NCBI GenBank assembly: GCA_009767595.1
Contig: VSDK01018921.1
Coordinates: 115,733-179,732 of the forward strand
Origin: Symbiodinium kawagutii
Lineage: Eukaryota > Sar > Dinophyceae > Suessiales > Symbiodiniaceae
Reading direction: 5' to 3'
Length of the DNA stretch: 64,000 nucleotides
Shown: positions 21,568-31,598 of the stretch, in pieces
How the letters are laid out: each line of letters starts with the position of its first letter
Numbering within the stretch: position 1 is the first letter of the stretch
Translations under genes and position numbers: made by a program
Notes under the pieces: model-generated
Told to the model about the DNA's origin: nothing
The model's input: only the letters and a program-made list of their open reading frames with translations
Database searches by the model: none

Positions 21568-22299
21568 CTGCCATTTACGTGCTGCCCCAGTTGTGTTCAC
21601 CAAAGGCTAAACCGCGCCAGTTGGGGGGCACATTCTGTGAAGCATGATGAACCATTGGGCATCGAACCAGTACCCTTTGGTAAACTAACCTGGAAATGAG
21701 AACTCCAATCAAATCCACCATTTGGGAACTCCAATGAAATGCATCCATGAAATCCCATCAAACCCTTGGAAACCCGCTTGTAGTTTCTCAGAATAGCGGT
21801 CCCCCAGTTATCATCCTCTACATAAATTGTTTCTAGTAATAAACCAACCATTGTAGTTGATGTATCCGTCATGATTGCCTTTGATTTCCCTACTTGTTAA
21901 GCCATCGTGAACCATTGTTAACCTTGGTGGCTTTTAGATCCCTTGCCAAAAGTCAAACTTTTTGTGGCGAAAAAAGGTAAATCAATCATATCCCCAAAGG
22001 CTGAACCAAAGCTAAGGTAGTAGCTGCAATCCGCCCAGAAGTGATATAGTAATGAATCAACCATTATAGTTGCTATATCCCTCATTCTGGCCTATTATAA
22101 CCAACCATCGTAAACCATTATTAACCACCAGTAGTGGTGTCAATTTAACAAACCACTGCTTCCCCTATCATTAATCAGGCCGTTTTCCCTATGAAATTGT
22201 TGTTCATCTCATCCCCCATGATTGTCCCCAATTAACCATCCAGGCTGTTTTCCCTATGAAGTTGTTGGCGAACTTGTTCCCGATGGACTTAAATAATAT

Positions 22300-22410
22300 G
22301 GCAGTGGGTCAAAACCCTGTACCTCTGGTTCCCTATCATTAACCATTGTTTTTCTTATTATTGTTGGTGGTTATCCCCTATCATTGGTTGTTTAATATTG
22401 ACCCATAGCC
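22300..22410 (+). mobile_element. F1 terminal-inverted-repeat element
   Basis: GGCAGTGGGTCAAAACCCTG to ATTGACCCATAGCC, 111 bp, flanked by ATAT on both sides. It sits 17 bp from an F4 element. Confidence 0.85.
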
Positions 22411-22427
22411 ATATTGACCCAGAACCA

Positions 22428-22551
22428 TACAAGGTGGGCCCCCTTAGTTAGCTAACTTGGGTTCTAACTAGGGTAACTACCAGTTATGGTAGATAGAACT
22501 ATAGTTAAATGGCTTGTTAATCAACTTATAACTAGGGGGGCCCACCTTGTA
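22428..22551. mobile_element. F4 terminal-inverted-repeat element
   Basis: TACAAGGTGGGCCCCC at 22428 and its complement GGGGGCCCACCTTGTA ending at 22551, a perfect 16-bp terminal repeat. The interior carries TTAGTTAGCTAAC and TAGTTATAAG-type sequence. The right end coincides with an exon boundary (next entry): AAG|GTGGGC on minus, CCTTGTAAG| on plus. Confidence 0.85.
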
Positions 22552-22641
22552 AGCCAGCGATGGATCGTGGACAATCTCCACCGTGCCCTTGGCCAAGCGC
22601 CAAGTGGCATCCCATTGCGCCATGGCCTCCGCCGCCGCAGC
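22546..22641 (-). CDS. Candidate exon bounded by an F4 element, strand tentative
   Basis: Minus: acceptor GCTGACACAG|, donor TACAAG|GTGGGC, 96 nt, phase 0-0. Peptide AAAAEAMAQWDATWRLAKGT then VEIVHDPSLAYK, about 75% G/C third positions. The donor is the F4 terminal repeat. Plus reading (from 22554): acceptor CCTTGTAAG| also from F4, donor AGCG|GTCAGC, peptide SDGSWTISTVPLAKRQVASH, same codon bias. Minus looks more protein-like, but strand is unresolved. Confidence 0.5.
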
Positions 22642-22740
22642 CTGTGTCAGCGGTCAGCCCTACCATGGTGGGTTGATGATATAACCCATGGTTAACCAAC
22701 AATAGTAGGGGATAATAATAACCATGGCTCATGTTTTGTA

Positions 22741-22833
22741 ACCCAGATGCTCCATGTATGGTATATATGCCTACATTTGGGTTATATCCTAGGTAAATGT
22801 AGCTAAATATACCATACATGGAGCATTTGGGTA
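22741..22833. repeat. Palindromic foldback sequence
   Basis: ATGCTCCATGTATGGTATAT and its exact complement ATATACCATACATGGAGCAT, with a second paired block CTACATTT/AAATGTAG inside. The hairpin is about 90 bp with a short loop. It is not one of F1-F4. Confidence 0.8.
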
Positions 22834-22841
22834 ATAGAGGA

Positions 22842-23700
22842 TAAGAAGCAACTACAAAATGGCCACCATCGATGATTGCTGGTTACCATTGATGATATAA
22901 TCATGGTCAACCATGGTTAATGGTTAGTAATAGGGCAGAATCACCAACAATAGTAGGGGATATACCAACTACTACATGGCTACCATCGATGATTATGAGT
23001 GATACGTCCTATTGGATACAACTATGGGGGATTGCAATTCATATAATGGGTGGATCATGGTTTTGCAGTGGACAATACTGATGTCATTGCCATGGCCAAT
23101 CACCAGGTGATGACCAATAATCGGGAAAAATGGCCAAACAATGGTTGACAATATCCTGATCAATTTCTGCTGGTCGATAATCACGATTAAGAATAGCTGA
23201 TTACACGAATGAATGGTAATGTGAAAACGGCATCATAGTGGTTAAAATGGTTGGTTATCGGCAATAATGGTTGGTCCATGCTTAAAATGGTTGTTTACAT
23301 GGTGGTTCATACTCGCCTATTGAAGCGATTGTTGCAACAAATAAAGCGGTTGTACCTTTCACATGCAAACATGGCAGCACGTTCATAGATGTATATTTTG
23401 GTTGATTAAGGAACAAAATGTTTCAGAATGCTCAATGAACGGTCATGGAAATGGTTCATGAACCATCGTTCCTGCGGGTGAACGACCCCAACGATACAAC
23501 AAGGTCATGGATACTAGTTCATCATGGTCAATGATGGATAAGAATAGTTGACGAAAAATGCCAATGGCTAGCAGTTCACCATCAGTTGAATTGATATGAA
23601 TTGACCATCATGATCCCATAGGAATAATCATGGTCATACTGGGTACTGATAGGAACAAGATAGAAAACTTGATTGGCTGACATGAGCTGGTTTGCACATG
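22842..23700. other. Low-complexity intron-like sequence
   Basis: TGGTTGAC/ATGGTTCATG-rich sequence without F1-F4 copies or a coding island. Nothing else supported. Confidence 0.45.
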
Positions 23701-23707
23701 TTAGCAC

Positions 23708-23813
23708 TGAAGCCCCTCAGAAAGGGCTCCGCTAAGTTCTTGGGGTAGCACCATTCTCGACCAGCACTGAGAGAGTCGCTGCTGCAGCCATGATGGTTGT
23801 TCGGAGTTGCTGG
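23708..23813 (-). CDS. Candidate internal exon
   Basis: Minus: acceptor CTCAATAAG|, donor GGCTTCA|GTGCTA, 106 nt. Peptide PATPNNHHGCSSDSLSAGRE then WCYPKNLAEPFLRGF. First of several closely spaced minus-strand exon candidates up to 26.3 kb, which probably belong to one gene. No family recognised. Confidence 0.5.
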
Positions 23814-23987
23814 CTTATTGAGTTGCAGCTTGGGCTGGCGATGAACCAACAAAGTGCAGATGTAACGAAGCTAATGGTGCGCGTTATCGATCGACAAGTG
23901 TTGGGTTGTTTGGGTTGTTAGGCTTGATAGGGATACAGCCAACAAATTGCAAAAATAATGACCAACAATACAGAAACCAAGTCGAAC

Positions 23988-24103
23988 CGATGGTCTCGAA
24001 GCAAACAGCATAGCGACGGTTGTTTTTCATACCAAAAATGATGTCAAATGATTCTAGCGAGCTTGGGTCGCGAGATAACCACACGTACAATTTGTGAATA
24101 TGT
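23988..24103 (-). CDS. Candidate internal exon
   Basis: Minus: acceptor GATGTTATCAG|, donor ACCATCG|GTTCGA, about 116 nt. Peptide HIHKLYVWLSRDPSSLESFD then IIFGMKNNRRYAVCFETI. The frame stays open a further 90 nt as a hydrophobic stretch (STWFLYCWSLFLQFVGC), so a longer exon ending in a membrane helix is possible. Its GC content is lower than that of neighbours. Confidence 0.4.
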
Positions 24104-24534
24104 CTGATAACATCACATAAGAAAACATAACGATTGTCATGCACCAATGATCGATATCAAAAGGGGTAATCACATGGTAATCGCTAATTAATTACGATCA
24201 TTAGTTTGGATTACATCACCGTTGATTCTGAACTAGGATAGATCATGATAATGATGAGCGATTACCCCATAATCAATCATAATCATTGATTAATTCATTC
24301 GTAGTACGTAGCCACTTATCATTATCAGCAATTAACTGGATTAAGCTAACCATACTCGCATTTGGTTAGAACTGTCCGGGGAGCTCCTGGCTTCGCTCCC
24401 CCTTGAAAGGCCCTTTAAAGTCTCTATATGGTTACCTCTAGCTCCTGGCCTCGCTCCCTCATGCCATGCTCCGGGTCCAGTGAATCATTTTCTGCCATCT
24501 CTCATTGGTGGCATCCACTTCCAACAGCTTCTCA

Positions 24535-25044
24535 TTAGGAAACACTCCACGGCAGCAGGATCAGACAATGTGATAGGGCGGTTATCAGGTAGTCAAGTGC
24601 TGCTTGGAGCAAGGCGTTGCCACAGGTAGTTCGATCCACCTTGCTCAGCAGTACTGTGCAAACGGAAGTCTGAAGCTCCTCTGCCACTGATCCGTCCCAA
24701 CCTCTGATGTCCCTGCTGAAGAAAGCGTGTACACCCATCAGCCCGTACATGACCTTACGCAACAGCCGATCTGCTCCACTGTGGAAAATACTCGACCCAG
24801 CGGTGAACGGCCAGCGTGTCGTGTACGCTAAGGCGTGGGCCGCATCTATCAGCAGTTTGAATATCATCATCGACAAAAACTGCTCAAGAGCATCGACAGC
24901 TAGCGCTTGTCTGGCTTTCGTGCGCCCGATCTCACACGCGGCTCGTGCACACCTCTCATGCGGCTCATCCCATCCTCCCACAGATTTTTCCGCCTTGACT
25001 TTGTCGCTGAGCCTTGGGGGCGAGGTGTAGATGTAGCTTTTCTC
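24535..25044 (-). CDS. Longest continuous coding exon, unrecognised protein
   Basis: Minus: acceptor AACTGGTCAG|, then 169 open codons to a stop at 24535. Starts EKSYIYTSPPRLSDKVKAEK. The middle contains ARQALAVDALEQFLSMMIFK and YTTRWPFTAGSSIFHSGADR. The end is LDYLITALSHCLILLPW. Mixed amphipathic helices and a hydrophobic C-terminal end. If the gene continues to 24103, plausible donors are AAG|GTGGAT (about 24641) or TGGA|GTGTTT near the stop. Otherwise this is a 3' terminal exon. No domain recognised. Confidence 0.6.
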   Translation of the reverse strand, partial: EKSYIYTSPPRLSDKVKAEKSVGGWDEPHERCARAACEIGRTKARQALAVDALEQFLSMMIFKLLIDAAHALAYTTRWPFTAGSSIFHSGADRLLRKVMYGLMGVHAFFSRDIRGWDGSVAEELQTSVCTVLLSKVDRTTCGNALLQAALDYLITALSHCLILLPWSVS

Positions 25045-25428
25045 CTGACCAGTTGGTCCACCGACCGTGTTTCATGGTTGGTTCGTACCCAGTTAACCCA
25101 GGGTTTGCCATGGTTTACCACTACTTCCTTAATTTTTAGGGGACCTTTTCGGTGAATTCCCAGGGTTTACCATTTCCCAGTTGACTCACGGTTGACTCAG
25201 GGTTGACCCAGGGTTCACCCAGTTTACCTCCCGGGAAACTCATCATCGGGAAGCTTGCAGTCACCATTATCAACAAATTGGAAAGAACCCATTTTCGAAA
25301 ATGGTGGACTGCCAACTTCCAGGTACTTGTCCAGATAGTGCCCCGACGACACCGTGTGAAAACCATCCAACCCTTTGATTTTATTGGCTGTATTCACAGC
25401 ACTTTTTAAAACAAGTAGTATCATTCAC

Positions 25429-25642
25429 TGTTGAGCAGTTTGTGAGAATGCTCTCCAAGTTCGGAGGTCGGTCCCCTTTCCATATTGAAAATCCGGGATG
25501 TATGGCTTCGTTCGTTCATGTTCACTGCCACAGTCTCTTGGGGCAGTTGTCTTGGCCAAGTCACCGCTATGAATTTGCCAACCAACACACAACGAAAATG
25601 GCCATTACTCGTCAGCTTGGATGTACATGAGGGCACTGCACA
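25429..25642 (-). CDS. Candidate internal exon, unrecognised
   Basis: Minus: acceptor GTCACATTCAG|, donor CTCAACA|GTGAAT, 214 nt, fully open. Peptide starts CAVPSCTSKLTSNGHFRCVL and continues VGKFIAVTWPRQLPQETVAV, ending ERGPTSELGEHSHKLLN. The intron upstream (25643-25842) consists largely of one F1 element. Cysteines C..SC...C may be structural. No domain recognised. Confidence 0.55.
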
Positions 25643-25722
25643 CTGAATGTGACTAGCAAACAATGTTCGAAACTCCAGACTACGTGGTTTGAACATTGTA
25701 GTTACACATTGTGGTAAAAAAT

Positions 25723-25833
25723 GGCAGTGGGTCAAAACCCTGTACCCCTGGTTCCCCACCATTAACCATTGTTTTCCCTTGTATTGTTGGTGGAAATCTT
25801 CCATTATTGGTTGGTTAATATTGACCCATAGCC
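25723..25833 (+). mobile_element. F1 terminal-inverted-repeat element inside a short intron
   Basis: GGCAGTGGGTCAAAACCCTG to ATTGACCCATAGCC, 111 bp, full core. It fills over half of the 200-bp intron predicted between the minus-strand exons at 25843 and 25642. Confidence 0.85.
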
Positions 25834-25842
25834 AAATGTAAC

Positions 25843-25904
25843 CAGCAAACTGTAATGCTCTGCTGTGCGATCATCTCTTCCTGCTGTCTTGTACGTTGCG
25901 ATTG
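25843..25904 (-). CDS. Candidate coiled-coil exon
   Basis: Minus: acceptor CCTTGGGAG|, donor TTTGCTG|GTTACA, 62 nt. Peptide QSQRTRQQEEMIAQQSITVC, a helix-forming E/Q/R-rich stretch like other minus exons. Upstream, a competing frame (QVLVHFKHTTVAQQAVRARV, about 25850-26003) is also open, so frame and start are uncertain. Confidence 0.4.
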
Positions 25905-26172
25905 CTCCCAAGGGGCGGTTCATTGCGGTGCCAGAGTGCACTCTGGCGCGGACGGCTTGTTGCGCCACAGTGGTGTGCTTGAAATGCACAAGGACTTGCC
26001 CTACAACAATTTGGGACCCAAAGTTCGAACAACTCGAACTCGAACAACTTGTTGGGGTGTTTCCTGGGTCAACGAATTCATGTGGACCCCCATGTGGTTT
26101 GAGAAAATGGGGTACCCCAAAGAATGGTTGGTTTATCAAAATTAACTACTGCTTAATATTGGATGAGTTGGG

Positions 26173-26338
26173 GTAATGTCTGTCCTCCTCCTTCTTTTTC
26201 CGCCTCTCCTCTTGGTCGGCTTTCACTGCGAGAACCTGCTGCGGTTCACCGACGTGTCGACCAGTGACCAGCAACACTGGCTGGTCACCCACACGTTGGC
26301 AGGCGATGGTGCATCGAGTCATGTCATTGGATGATTGT
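26173..26338 (-). CDS. Candidate exon with charged helix
   Basis: Minus: acceptor CTGAGTAAG|, open through QSSNDMTRCTIACQRVGDQP, VLLVTGRHVGEPQQVLAVKA, then DQEERRKKKEEDRHYP. The acidic/basic helix is strong coding evidence. No GT donor follows within the GC-rich part. The first is at a CAGTAG about 27 nt downstream in F2-derived sequence, or a GA-type donor (GAGGAG|GACAGA) is used. Confidence 0.5.
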
Positions 26339-26594
26339 CTTACTCAGTATCCGCACACTTTAGTATGCACCTCGAGTAACCTGATTATCTTCGAAAATTC
26401 ATAAAAGATGAACAATTCACTAATGGTGGAGATATCCTTGCTTACACGATACATAAATGGGTGCCGAAATGGAAACCCCCAGTCAACCAATGGTTTCCGT
26501 TTGTCAAATGATCATTTCCTTTGGTGGAGCGCATTGGTTACCCAATTTTGGCACATACCCAAATTATAGCTGGATACAGCTGGTATACCCTATT

Positions 26595-26691
26595 CTGGTT
26601 GGTGGTTTCAACCCTTATGAAAAATATTAGTCAACCAACCAATTGTTAAGGATTACTAGGGAAAATAAAAAAGTTTGAAACCACCAACCAG
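26595..26691 (+). mobile_element. F3 terminal-inverted-repeat element (reference copy)
   Basis: CTGGTTGGTGGTTTCAACCC to GTTTGAAACCACCAACCAG, 97 bp, almost perfect terminal repeats. Core ATGAAAAATATTAGTCAACC and GGGAAAATAAAAAA. Confidence 0.85.
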
Positions 26692-27673
26692 TATTATTGT
26701 TGGTTGTTCTCTCCTATTATTGGCCATCAACCATTGGTTGGTTTAAGCCTTGCTCCATAGCCAAATTTCTAAGTATGGGCACGTCAGCCTGGAAACCACC
26801 ACCTTTCTGCTTCACATTGGTGGGCGGGAGACATGGCCCCGGAACATGGACTCAATGGCATTTTGGCTTTAAAGAAGCGGTTTTGGGGAGCAAAAATTAT
26901 CTATGTGATATGAATAGTGGCTATTTGATAGTTTGAGTTGATGGGATAAATTGATCAAAAATCAATATCAGCGGCTAATGATCTTCAAAAAACCCTGGAA
27001 TGTTGATCGCTAATGGGGATAAGCAACTATTTTGCCCCAATGGCCAAAGGTCATGATTGACTATGAATCTTATTCAAGTGATGAATCTTATTTAAGTGGT
27101 TAATAACGCCAGTGAAAAACAGCAACCGCAATCGCTCCGTGAGGAACCCATCTGGGGTAGGTTTGACCCTCGCCCAAATCGCGGTGCCAACTCGATGAAC
27201 CGAACAGCTACCACCACCAAACCAGCCTGGCAATGGTTACGCAGGCTGGGTCGCAAGTACTAGAAGTAAGCTGTTTCACCCACAAGGAAAAATGATAGAC
27301 ATCAAACAAGTGTATATATACTTTCGACTAAGAAGCCCGCACAGAGTATGATGATGTGGCTGTGGGTCAACTTGCTGGTACCCCCGCTGTTCACATCCCA
27401 ATAATGAGCAAACTAGTCGAACTCTTGTAACTTGGTTAAGAAGCCATTTGGGTGTTTCTCAAGTCATAGGGGTACCCCCAGTTTTCATCCACTTGATTCA
27501 TCATTCATAGATTTATAAATTTTAAACCATCCATCACTTTAGGGATTTTCCATGATTATAGGTTTGTAAACTATCCATACCTTTGGGTGTTCCCTATGGC
27601 TTCAGAAACCCCCCAGTGTGGCTTCGACGGATGGCGTTTTTTGGCGGCCCTTGGTTCATCCCAACACCGGCAC

Positions 27674-27776
27674 CGGTTCCCCGGCACGCCTTTGCTCGCT
27701 TCAGCTCCAATTCCCTGATACGCCTGCGGCAGCTGCCATGGAATACCCAGCGCGAGTCGCTATGGCTTGGATCCTT
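27674..27776 (-). CDS. Candidate coiled-coil exon
   Basis: Minus: acceptor GTTGAATTCAG|, donor GGAACCG|GTGCCG, 103 nt. Peptide KDPSHSDSRWVFHGSCRRRI then RELELKRAKACRGT. The second half is charged helix. An internal acceptor (CATGGCAG|) would give a shorter exon. F2 sequence flanks it at 27580-27612. Confidence 0.45.
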
Positions 27777-28146
27777 CTGAATTCAACCAGGAGATCTACC
27801 TGCAGATCTACCAGATGTTCAACCAGCTGGACATGTAGATCTGAAAAGATGAAGCTGAAAGACTCAACAGGTTTTTTCAAACATGGTTGATTCAAATTCA
27901 GATCTACCCATTTTGTAAAGTCCACCAGATCTGAAAAATTCAACCACCAGATCTGCCAATTGTTGATTCAAATCCAACAATGGTTGATCCAAAAATTGGT
28001 TGATCCAAGTATTAATAGCCCCAACAATGGGTCAAGCACCCCTCTATGGGTCCCAGTTCTTCATCTAGCCAAAAATGGTTCAACCACCATTGGTGATCAA
28101 TTCTACCATTGGTTCAGCCTGAGTCCAACCAAACACTAGCACTATG

Positions 28147-28252
28147 GTTGAATTGATCACCAATGGTTGATCACCAATGGTTGATCACCAATGGTTGATC
28201 ACCAATGGTTGATCCAATGGTTGATCCAATGGTTGAGCCAATGGTTGATCCT
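28147..28252 (+). repeat. Tandem GATCACCAATGGTT / GATCCAATGGTT repeats
   Basis: Four copies of TTGATCACCAATGG followed by four copies of the shorter TTGATCCAATGG, a decaying tandem array. Confidence 0.8.
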
Positions 28253-28947
28253 GAGTCCAACCAAACAATGGTTGATCCAAGCATTGCTAGAGCAGCATTG
28301 GAATTCAAACGAAGCCAAGCAATAGCTGGACTACCATTCCCAGACTGGTTCGGTATTCAACCTGTCAGCTATAATTCCACCAAATGGAACGGTTGGGTCC
28401 ATGGGGATCCTCGTGCCATCACCCAATGATTCCCCAAATACACCTTGTTGCTAAAGTTTGGTTGTTGCTTCAAAAGCGACCAGCAATGGGGTTACTAGAT
28501 CATGATAGCCATGAATCATCATCTTGTTGGTGCTTCCAATCCCTCCGAAGAATCTCAGTCAATCAACCATGTTTTGTTCGAATCTTGTCGAAAATAAAAC
28601 ATGTCAATCAAACCACCAACAGGTCAATGAATCCAATGGAACACCTACCATCACTAGTGGTGGTTTCACCGTGATTGTTGCTTATTACTCCCTATCATTA
28701 GTAGCCAACATGGCTGGTTATTGATTATTAACATTACCATTTCCTAGCAATTCTTGTTGGTTATCCTATAATTACTAGTTTTGGTAGTATCTTGGTGGTA
28801 ATCTAGTTTCAGTAACCAACATTGGTGGTAATTCCTGTTGGTTATCTTGTTGGTTTCCTATAACCCATTGAACACCAACCATCACTAGAAGTTGTTTGAC
28901 CCCATGTTTAAGCAGTATTGCTGCTTATGATTCCCTATAACCATCAC

Positions 28948-29048
28948 TGGTGGGTGGTTTCAACCCCTATGAAAAATATTAGTCAACCAACCAATTGTTA
29001 ATAACTACAAGCGGGAAAATAAGCAAAATGTTTAAAACAAGCGACCGA
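28948..29048 (+). mobile_element. F3 terminal-inverted-repeat element
   Basis: CTGGTGGGTGGTTTCAACCC...CAACCAACCAATTG...ATGTTTAAAACAAGCGACC. Right end partly degraded. Confidence 0.75.
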
Positions 29049-29109
29049 ATCATTAATTGGTTCGCTATGACCCATTAAACACCAACAATCCAAGCACCAG
29101 TAGCTTCAC

Positions 29110-29196
29110 TCTCCCGTCATTCGCCTCTGGCGCAATTCTTCCTTTAAAGCCTCCCGGTCATCACGAGCTCGTTCGGCCTGGCCCCCCGGTCGTCCC
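29110..29196 (-). CDS. Candidate coiled-coil exon
   Basis: Minus: acceptor ACCCTGCCAG|, donor GGGAGA|GTGAAG, 87 nt. Peptide GRPGGQAERARDDREALKEE then LRQRRMTGE. Charged heptad-like helix resembling the exons at 32590, 33805 and 61276. F3 elements flank it on both sides. Confidence 0.6.
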
Positions 29197-29440
29197 CTGG
29201 CAGGGTCAAACACGCAAGTGGTGACCCAGTTGTTGGATTCGTTTTGGCAAAAGTTGTGTATTGGTTGGGTGGTTTCTATTGCTTAATATTGGCAACCGCT
29301 ATTGATATTGCCAATAATGGTTGATTGGTTCGGTATCGGTTGGGTGTTTAATAGTATTGGCAACACAATGGTTAATAATAATCGGTCGGTGGTTTCAACA
29401 ATGATATCAAGCATTATATTGGCAATATGAGCCAATTCTC

Positions 29441-29616
29441 GTTGGGTGGTTGAACCACCCCTTGTTAAGAATATGCGCAAGTCAACTATGCAACCATTTG
29501 GCAATACTAGGGAAAGTAAAATGGCTGAACCACCCATTGTGAAAAATATGCTCAAGTCAACCCAGCAACCGTTTGGTAATACATTTGGGAACGAAAACAG
29601 TTGAGTGGTCGATTCG
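29441..29616. mobile_element. Two adjacent F3 elements
   Basis: Two F3 left ends about 82 bp apart: GTTGGGTGGTTGAACCACCC (29441) and GGCTGAACCACCCATTGTG (29523). Each is followed by AATATGCKCAAGTCAAC and GCAACC, so this is a head-to-tail tandem or one copy inserted in another. Confidence 0.6.
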
Positions 29617-30020
29617 TAAAATCCATTTCATAGCACACGGCTAAATTCCATCTGATCCGCAACATGTAATAGTTGATCAAGCTATTTAGTTGAACCAATC
29701 AACCATTCTTCAACCGTTATTGCTTTAAGAAGGATCAGTAATCTAAACAGATTCTTAACTGATCCTTACTTATTCAACCATATCAACCAATTCAATCAAT
29801 AATGGTTGATTAAACAAGCAACTCATGTTCGTTGATTGAACCATTACTGAACCACTACCAGTATTGCAATCTCCAATATGTAATAGTTGATCAAGCTAGT
29901 TGAACCAATCAAGCATGCTTGAACCATTGCTGATGAAACAAGTACAGATTCTACCGGTTGATCCTTACTTATTCAACCGGATCTCCTTGGTTCAATAATG
30001 ATTGCAACTGATCTTCGCAG

Positions 30021-30103
30021 CGCTCAGCTCAGAGGGGGGCCAGCGAGTTGGTGTTCAGATTTGCCCATGTTGACTATCCTGCCCTTCCAGTTACCTATAC
30101 AAG
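30021..30103 (+). CDS. Candidate exon ending at an F4 intron
   Basis: Acceptor GATCTTCGCAG|, donor ACAAG|GTGGGC, 83 nt. Peptide RSAQRGASELVFRFAHVDYP then ALPVTYT. A second plus frame is also open (AQLRGGPASWCSDLPMLTIL). If the F4 element is the intron, the frame continues from 30230 as RKYQIQFLPVRIPDV to a stop. No family recognised. Confidence 0.5.
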
Positions 30104-30228
30104 GTGGGCCCCCCAAACGTTATAACTTGGTTTATAAGGCCACTTAACAAGCTAGTTATATCTACGATTTGCCTGGTAGTTACCCTAGTTATAACCCTAC
30201 TTAGCTGACTAAGGGGGCCCACCTTGTA
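30098..30228 (+). mobile_element. F4 element that appears to be an intron
   Basis: TACAAGGTGGGCCCCCC at 30098 and GGGGGCCCACCTTGTA ending at 30228, perfect 16-bp terminal repeats. Splicing AAG|GTGGGC to CCTTGTAG| removes 30104-30229, i.e. the element minus a few terminal bases, and keeps the reading frame open. Confidence 0.8.
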
Positions 30229-30642
30229 GGAAGTACCAGATTCAGTTTCTACCAGTTAGGATCCCAGATGTTTAGCTAAATCACCTTCCAGTTAGGTAGC
30301 CAGCTGGTTTGCCAAATTGTTGTTTGAGATTGGTTACCTATCAGTTTGTCATGTAAACCCCGGATTAATGATTTCCACAGGTTGATTAATTGGTGGCTTG
30401 ATGGGAAACCAGTTGGCGAACTTGGGGATACCCCCTATGAATCAACCAGGGATCTATGAATCCAATGGTTGGCATTAACCTAAATAGCTGGACAAACCTT
30501 CCGCTTCACTGGGAGTGTGGTTGAGCAGCCAGCATCGCTGCTCAAGACCCTCCACAAGCATCAAGCACCATACAGACTTCAAGCCCGACAAATCAATAAT
30601 GATAAATAGCAGACAGGAGTCCAATGATCATCAAGATGGTTG

Positions 30643-30690
30643 ATGATTGGGTTAATGATTGGGTTAATGATTGGGTTAATGATGAATGCT
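30643..30690 (+). repeat. 15-bp tandem repeat
   Basis: GATTGGGTTAATGATTGGGT: three exact head-to-tail copies of TTGGGTTAATGA-type unit. Confidence 0.8.
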
Positions 30691-31312
30691 GGTGGTTTTA
30701 GTGGTGACTATAACATTCATCTATTCATTCTTGAAGATATTTTTTGCTGATCAACAAATAGTTCATGACCGTTGCATGAGCAGTACTATTGCTGGCTATA
30801 TGGTGGTTTCCTCAAATGGGAGGTGCCCCAAATCATCCAATATCAATCATTTATAGCAATAAATCATCTGTTTAGGGGGTTCCAATTCAAACAAAACCAT
30901 CATATGGTAGCTGTTTAACCATTATTGTGGGTGATTATCCTCTATTATTCACCATTAACCATTGGTGAACCATTAACCTCTAGCGAATCAATGGATGGCA
31001 ACCAACCAGATACACCCATTGTTGTTACTTACAAACGGAATGAAGGCTTATTTCTAAGCCATCCCTGCTGTCAATGCCGTGCGTCTCCTCAAGATGCATG
31101 CCGTCCACGCACCCTTTGTGAAATACCAGGTGTAAATCGCAATCGCAGGCCGAGGGAAAAAAAAAATATATGTATATATAGAGATACATATAGATATATA
31201 TATATAGAGAGAGAGAGACATACATAGGTTAATCATCTAACTGGGATCTGAATGTATGAAATGTAGGTCCCGTGTTGGATTTAGTACAGTATCGACATAT
31301 ATGGTTGTGGGT

Positions 31313-31541
31313 CAAAACCCTTAGTTTTGCTGGTTCCCCTATCATTAGCCATTGTTTTTGCCTATGATATGCTTGATTATTATAAGCCATGAAATTGATG
31401 GTTAACTGCTTGACCCATAACCATATATGGCAGTGGGTCAAAACCCTGTACCCCTGGCTCCCCCACCATTTACCATTGTTTTCCCTATTATTGTTGGTGG
31501 AAATCCCCCATTAGTTGGTTGATTTATATTGACCCATAGCC
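31313..31541 (+). mobile_element. Two F1 elements in head-to-tail tandem
   Basis: Copy 1 (31313-31422): GGTTGTGGGTCAAAACCCTT to CTTGACCCATAACC. Copy 2 (31429-31541): GGCAGTGGGTCAAAACCCTG to ATTGACCCATAGCC. Only ATATAT separates them. Copy 2 is closer to consensus and probably younger. A TA/GA microsatellite precedes them at 31160-31222. Confidence 0.85.
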
Positions 31542-31598
31542 ATATCAACCATCGAGCGCGTCAAACTCGTTTGCCTTGCTAGTTCCATGGCGGTGTAC

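Noticed and set aside
27354-27420. Full F1 element near 27357
   Set aside because: Only the left end (GGCTGTGGGTCAA) is recognisable and no right terminal repeat follows.
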